This document shows positions 61,872 to 64,000 of a stretch of DNA of 64,000 nucleotides, piece by piece. Made by a program: the position numbers and the translations under genes. Below the pieces are notes generated by a model. The model did not search any database. It saw nothing but the letters and a program-made list of their open reading frames with translations, and was not told the origin of the DNA. Position 1 is the first letter of the stretch. The number at the start of each line of letters is the position of its first letter. This stretch comes from Spirodela intermedia (Eukaryota > Streptophyta > Magnoliopsida > Alismatales > Araceae): NCBI GenBank assembly GCA_902729315.2, contig LR746264.1, forward strand, positions 1,304,501-1,368,500. Direction: 5' to 3'.

Positions 61872-64000
61872 CGGTATAACAGGGAATCAGCTGACTCGGA
61901 GATTCAAGATTCTTCCTTTTTCTTCTGGGTTTTCCTATGTTTTTATGACATTTTCTCTCTCCTCTGGGGAATCTGCCTCGGTTGGAGAGTTCCATGGCGA
62001 ATGTGGTGCCAAGGGAAGGGATGGAGGCTGTTAACAGGAATTTGTTGGTGTAAATATGTATTTTCCCTCTATCTTAACATAGTTTTTCTCCCGCTATGAA
62101 TTGTTGTCAATGTTGTAAAACATTTGAAGGCCAAAATGACTTCGCTGTCATTTTTAGTTACTTTTAACCAGTTCTTATTGTTCGAGAGAAGATTGAGAAA
62201 ATTCTTCGAAGAGATACATGCTGAATTCGGAATGAAACATAGAGGTGAGCTGAACTTCCTTCTGAGAATGTCAACGAAAGCAAGTACAAAATTGGTATTT
62301 TATTTTTTACAAACCGAACATCTAAAAGAATAATTGCCTAGGTTTGATCTCAATTATTCGAAGCTAATGCATACTCTGATGCCTTGTAATTGTTAACTTT
62401 CTTCAGATGACAGACGTAAAGATCTTGATATTATGCGTTCACAGAAGAATGGTAAGATCTTTATCGTCGCTCGTACAGTATCTGTCGCTGCTTTTCTTTT
62501 TCAATTCGTGCATCCATTTCTCAGAGGCGGTCCGGTCCGTATATGGCCCGAACCATGTGGCGGGTCGAAGGGATTGAAGCCACAGATCGTCCTCGTACTA
62601 CGGATGGATGGAGACTTTTGGACTAGAGCCATGCACGCTTGGATTGCGCATGCTCGACGTATGGTGTCGGCGTTTTCGAGTTGTTGGACCTCGCTGGATG
62701 TGTTTTATGACGTCTTGGCTGTCTCACCGCTTACAAGTGGGGTTAGAGGTCGCTGGCCGGCGTAGTCCCACTGGGATCAGATCAGACGGGATGATGGGTA
62801 TCGTGGTCAAAGCCGAACAGGCATTCAATGCAGCGGAATTGGTAAAGGTATATACCTTAATGATGAATAAGAGTACCCGTCTCCACAACCGCCACGGACT
62901 GTGCTGCCACCGTATTGGCATTGATAACATGGACCTCAGATTTTCTGCTGTGATAGTAAGGATCATGCAGTCATGGTAAATTCCTATTAACTGATAGGAA
63001 GGTGCATGTGAGTAATTGATTCCGTGAATAAAGAAAATGGTAATAAAAGAGGGAGAGATAAATTGAGAGAGAGGGAGAGAGAGAGAGAGAGATTGTCAGA
63101 TATACATACATGTATATATACATTTAAATGCAGATCAAGAGAGAGGAGAGAGAGAGAGAGAGACATGGTGCTCTCATTGTGTCAAGTACCCATTGTTCCC
63201 ATCAGAAGAGACTCCAAATTCACAGGGCACAAAGATTGCCTTGCTGTTAAACCTCCTTGGTCCCAGATCAAAAAAGCCTTTCACCTCCCCCAACTTTGCG
63301 CTTTACACATTGCTTATGATTTTCAGTTGGACATGAAAATTGACCTTCTTGATAACTTCAATTTTTGCGAGAGTCCCAAATTTCTGCTTCATATGTCCAT
63401 AATGAAGAGTTCCAATGATGGAAATAGAGACAAACTATACTATCTAATAGCACCTCAAATTGAGGTCAAAAGAATGTATTGTGATGCAACCTTAATACTA
63501 TGCTGAAATGGAATCTTAACTTGAAACTGACCAAAGAGTGATCTCTAGTCCACAAGGTGAAAAGGGTTCCTTTGAATCCACAAGGGGGTCGCCATAATCC
63601 AGCATCAATGAGATAGAATCTAGAGAAGAAAAAAAAAATATAATATTCAATAATACTTTTAAGACTACAACATGAGGCCTTTGAATATATAATTTTTTTT
63701 GGTGCCCCTAAAAAGGTGGTTTTATTAGGATTATAGTTTAAATTGAACTTAAGGCATGTTTTAATAAATTCAAAATGACTGAAAGTGGAGAAAAAATTCA
63801 AGTGAGAGAATCAATTTGTAATACATTTAAGACCTATTTTATTATGAACCAGATAAGGTACTAGGTCATCTTGCTTCAATAGTTTAGTCTGCACATTTCT
63901 TGGACTTTTAGTACATTGAATTTGGGTTGTGGATGGGTTACACAACCTTTAATACTTCAAAATAACTTTTCCTCATGTCTTTATGTGACTTAGGATAATA
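61872..64000. other. CDPK 3' flank, nothing recognised beyond
   Basis: The CDPK 3' UTR is followed by about 2 kb with no gene I can support. There are two (GA)n tracts at about 63066-63092 and 63133-63163. Frames such as 63024-63506 run through the microsatellites and have no recognisable domain. Confidence 0.5.

Noticed and set aside
63024-63506. 160-codon plus-strand frame near the window end
   Set aside because: It starts within GA microsatellites, has no domain I recognise, and its reverse strand is equally open in places.

Overview
The window is plant nuclear DNA, almost certainly from a flowering plant. The evidence is spliced genes with GT-AG introns for three plant proteins (a plant-type guanylate kinase with an N-terminal extension, a plastid ferredoxin-sulfite reductase and a calcium-dependent protein kinase), several GH28 polygalacturonase genes, and Ty1/copia-type elements. 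I cannot name the species. Coding exons are GC-rich and much of the intergenic DNA is very AT-rich.

Positions 1-32713 are a head-to-tail array of a unit of about 11.15 kb: unit 1 at 1-11165, unit 2 at 11166-22318, and unit 3 at 22319-32713 with a shortened tail. Units are nearly identical over most of their length. Each holds, in order: (a) a small non-autonomous LTR element of TRIM type with a primer-binding site and polypurine tract but no coding; (b) segment A, a diverged copy of the polygalacturonase flanks from which the gene itself is missing; (c) a short LTR-like fragment and 1.8 kb of AT-rich DNA; (d) segment B, an intact nine-exon polygalacturonase gene (439 residues) with TATA box, 3' minisatellite and long GC-rich 3' flank. 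So the unit is a duplication nested inside a younger tandem amplification. The array runs off the left edge of the window.

Positions 32714-38110 are a fourth, older and broken copy. It starts abruptly at polygalacturonase exon 5, carries a frameshifting 4-bp insertion, and is split inside intron 6 by a 3.84-kb copia element (33120-36963, minus strand) with TG...CA ends and a perfect 5-bp target duplication. Unit 3 carries a tract matching this broken copy rather than its sister units, which suggests gene conversion.

Positions 38110-44900 are AT-rich DNA with no gene I can support, probably decayed retroelements. Three ordinary plus-strand genes follow: guanylate kinase (coding 45941-48865), sulfite reductase (50203-55650) and a CDPK (57527-61871). 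The last 2.1 kb holds GA microsatellites and nothing I recognise. These three genes are unrelated housekeeping or signalling functions (guanine nucleotide metabolism, sulfur assimilation, calcium signalling). The polygalacturonases would be secreted and act on cell-wall pectin.
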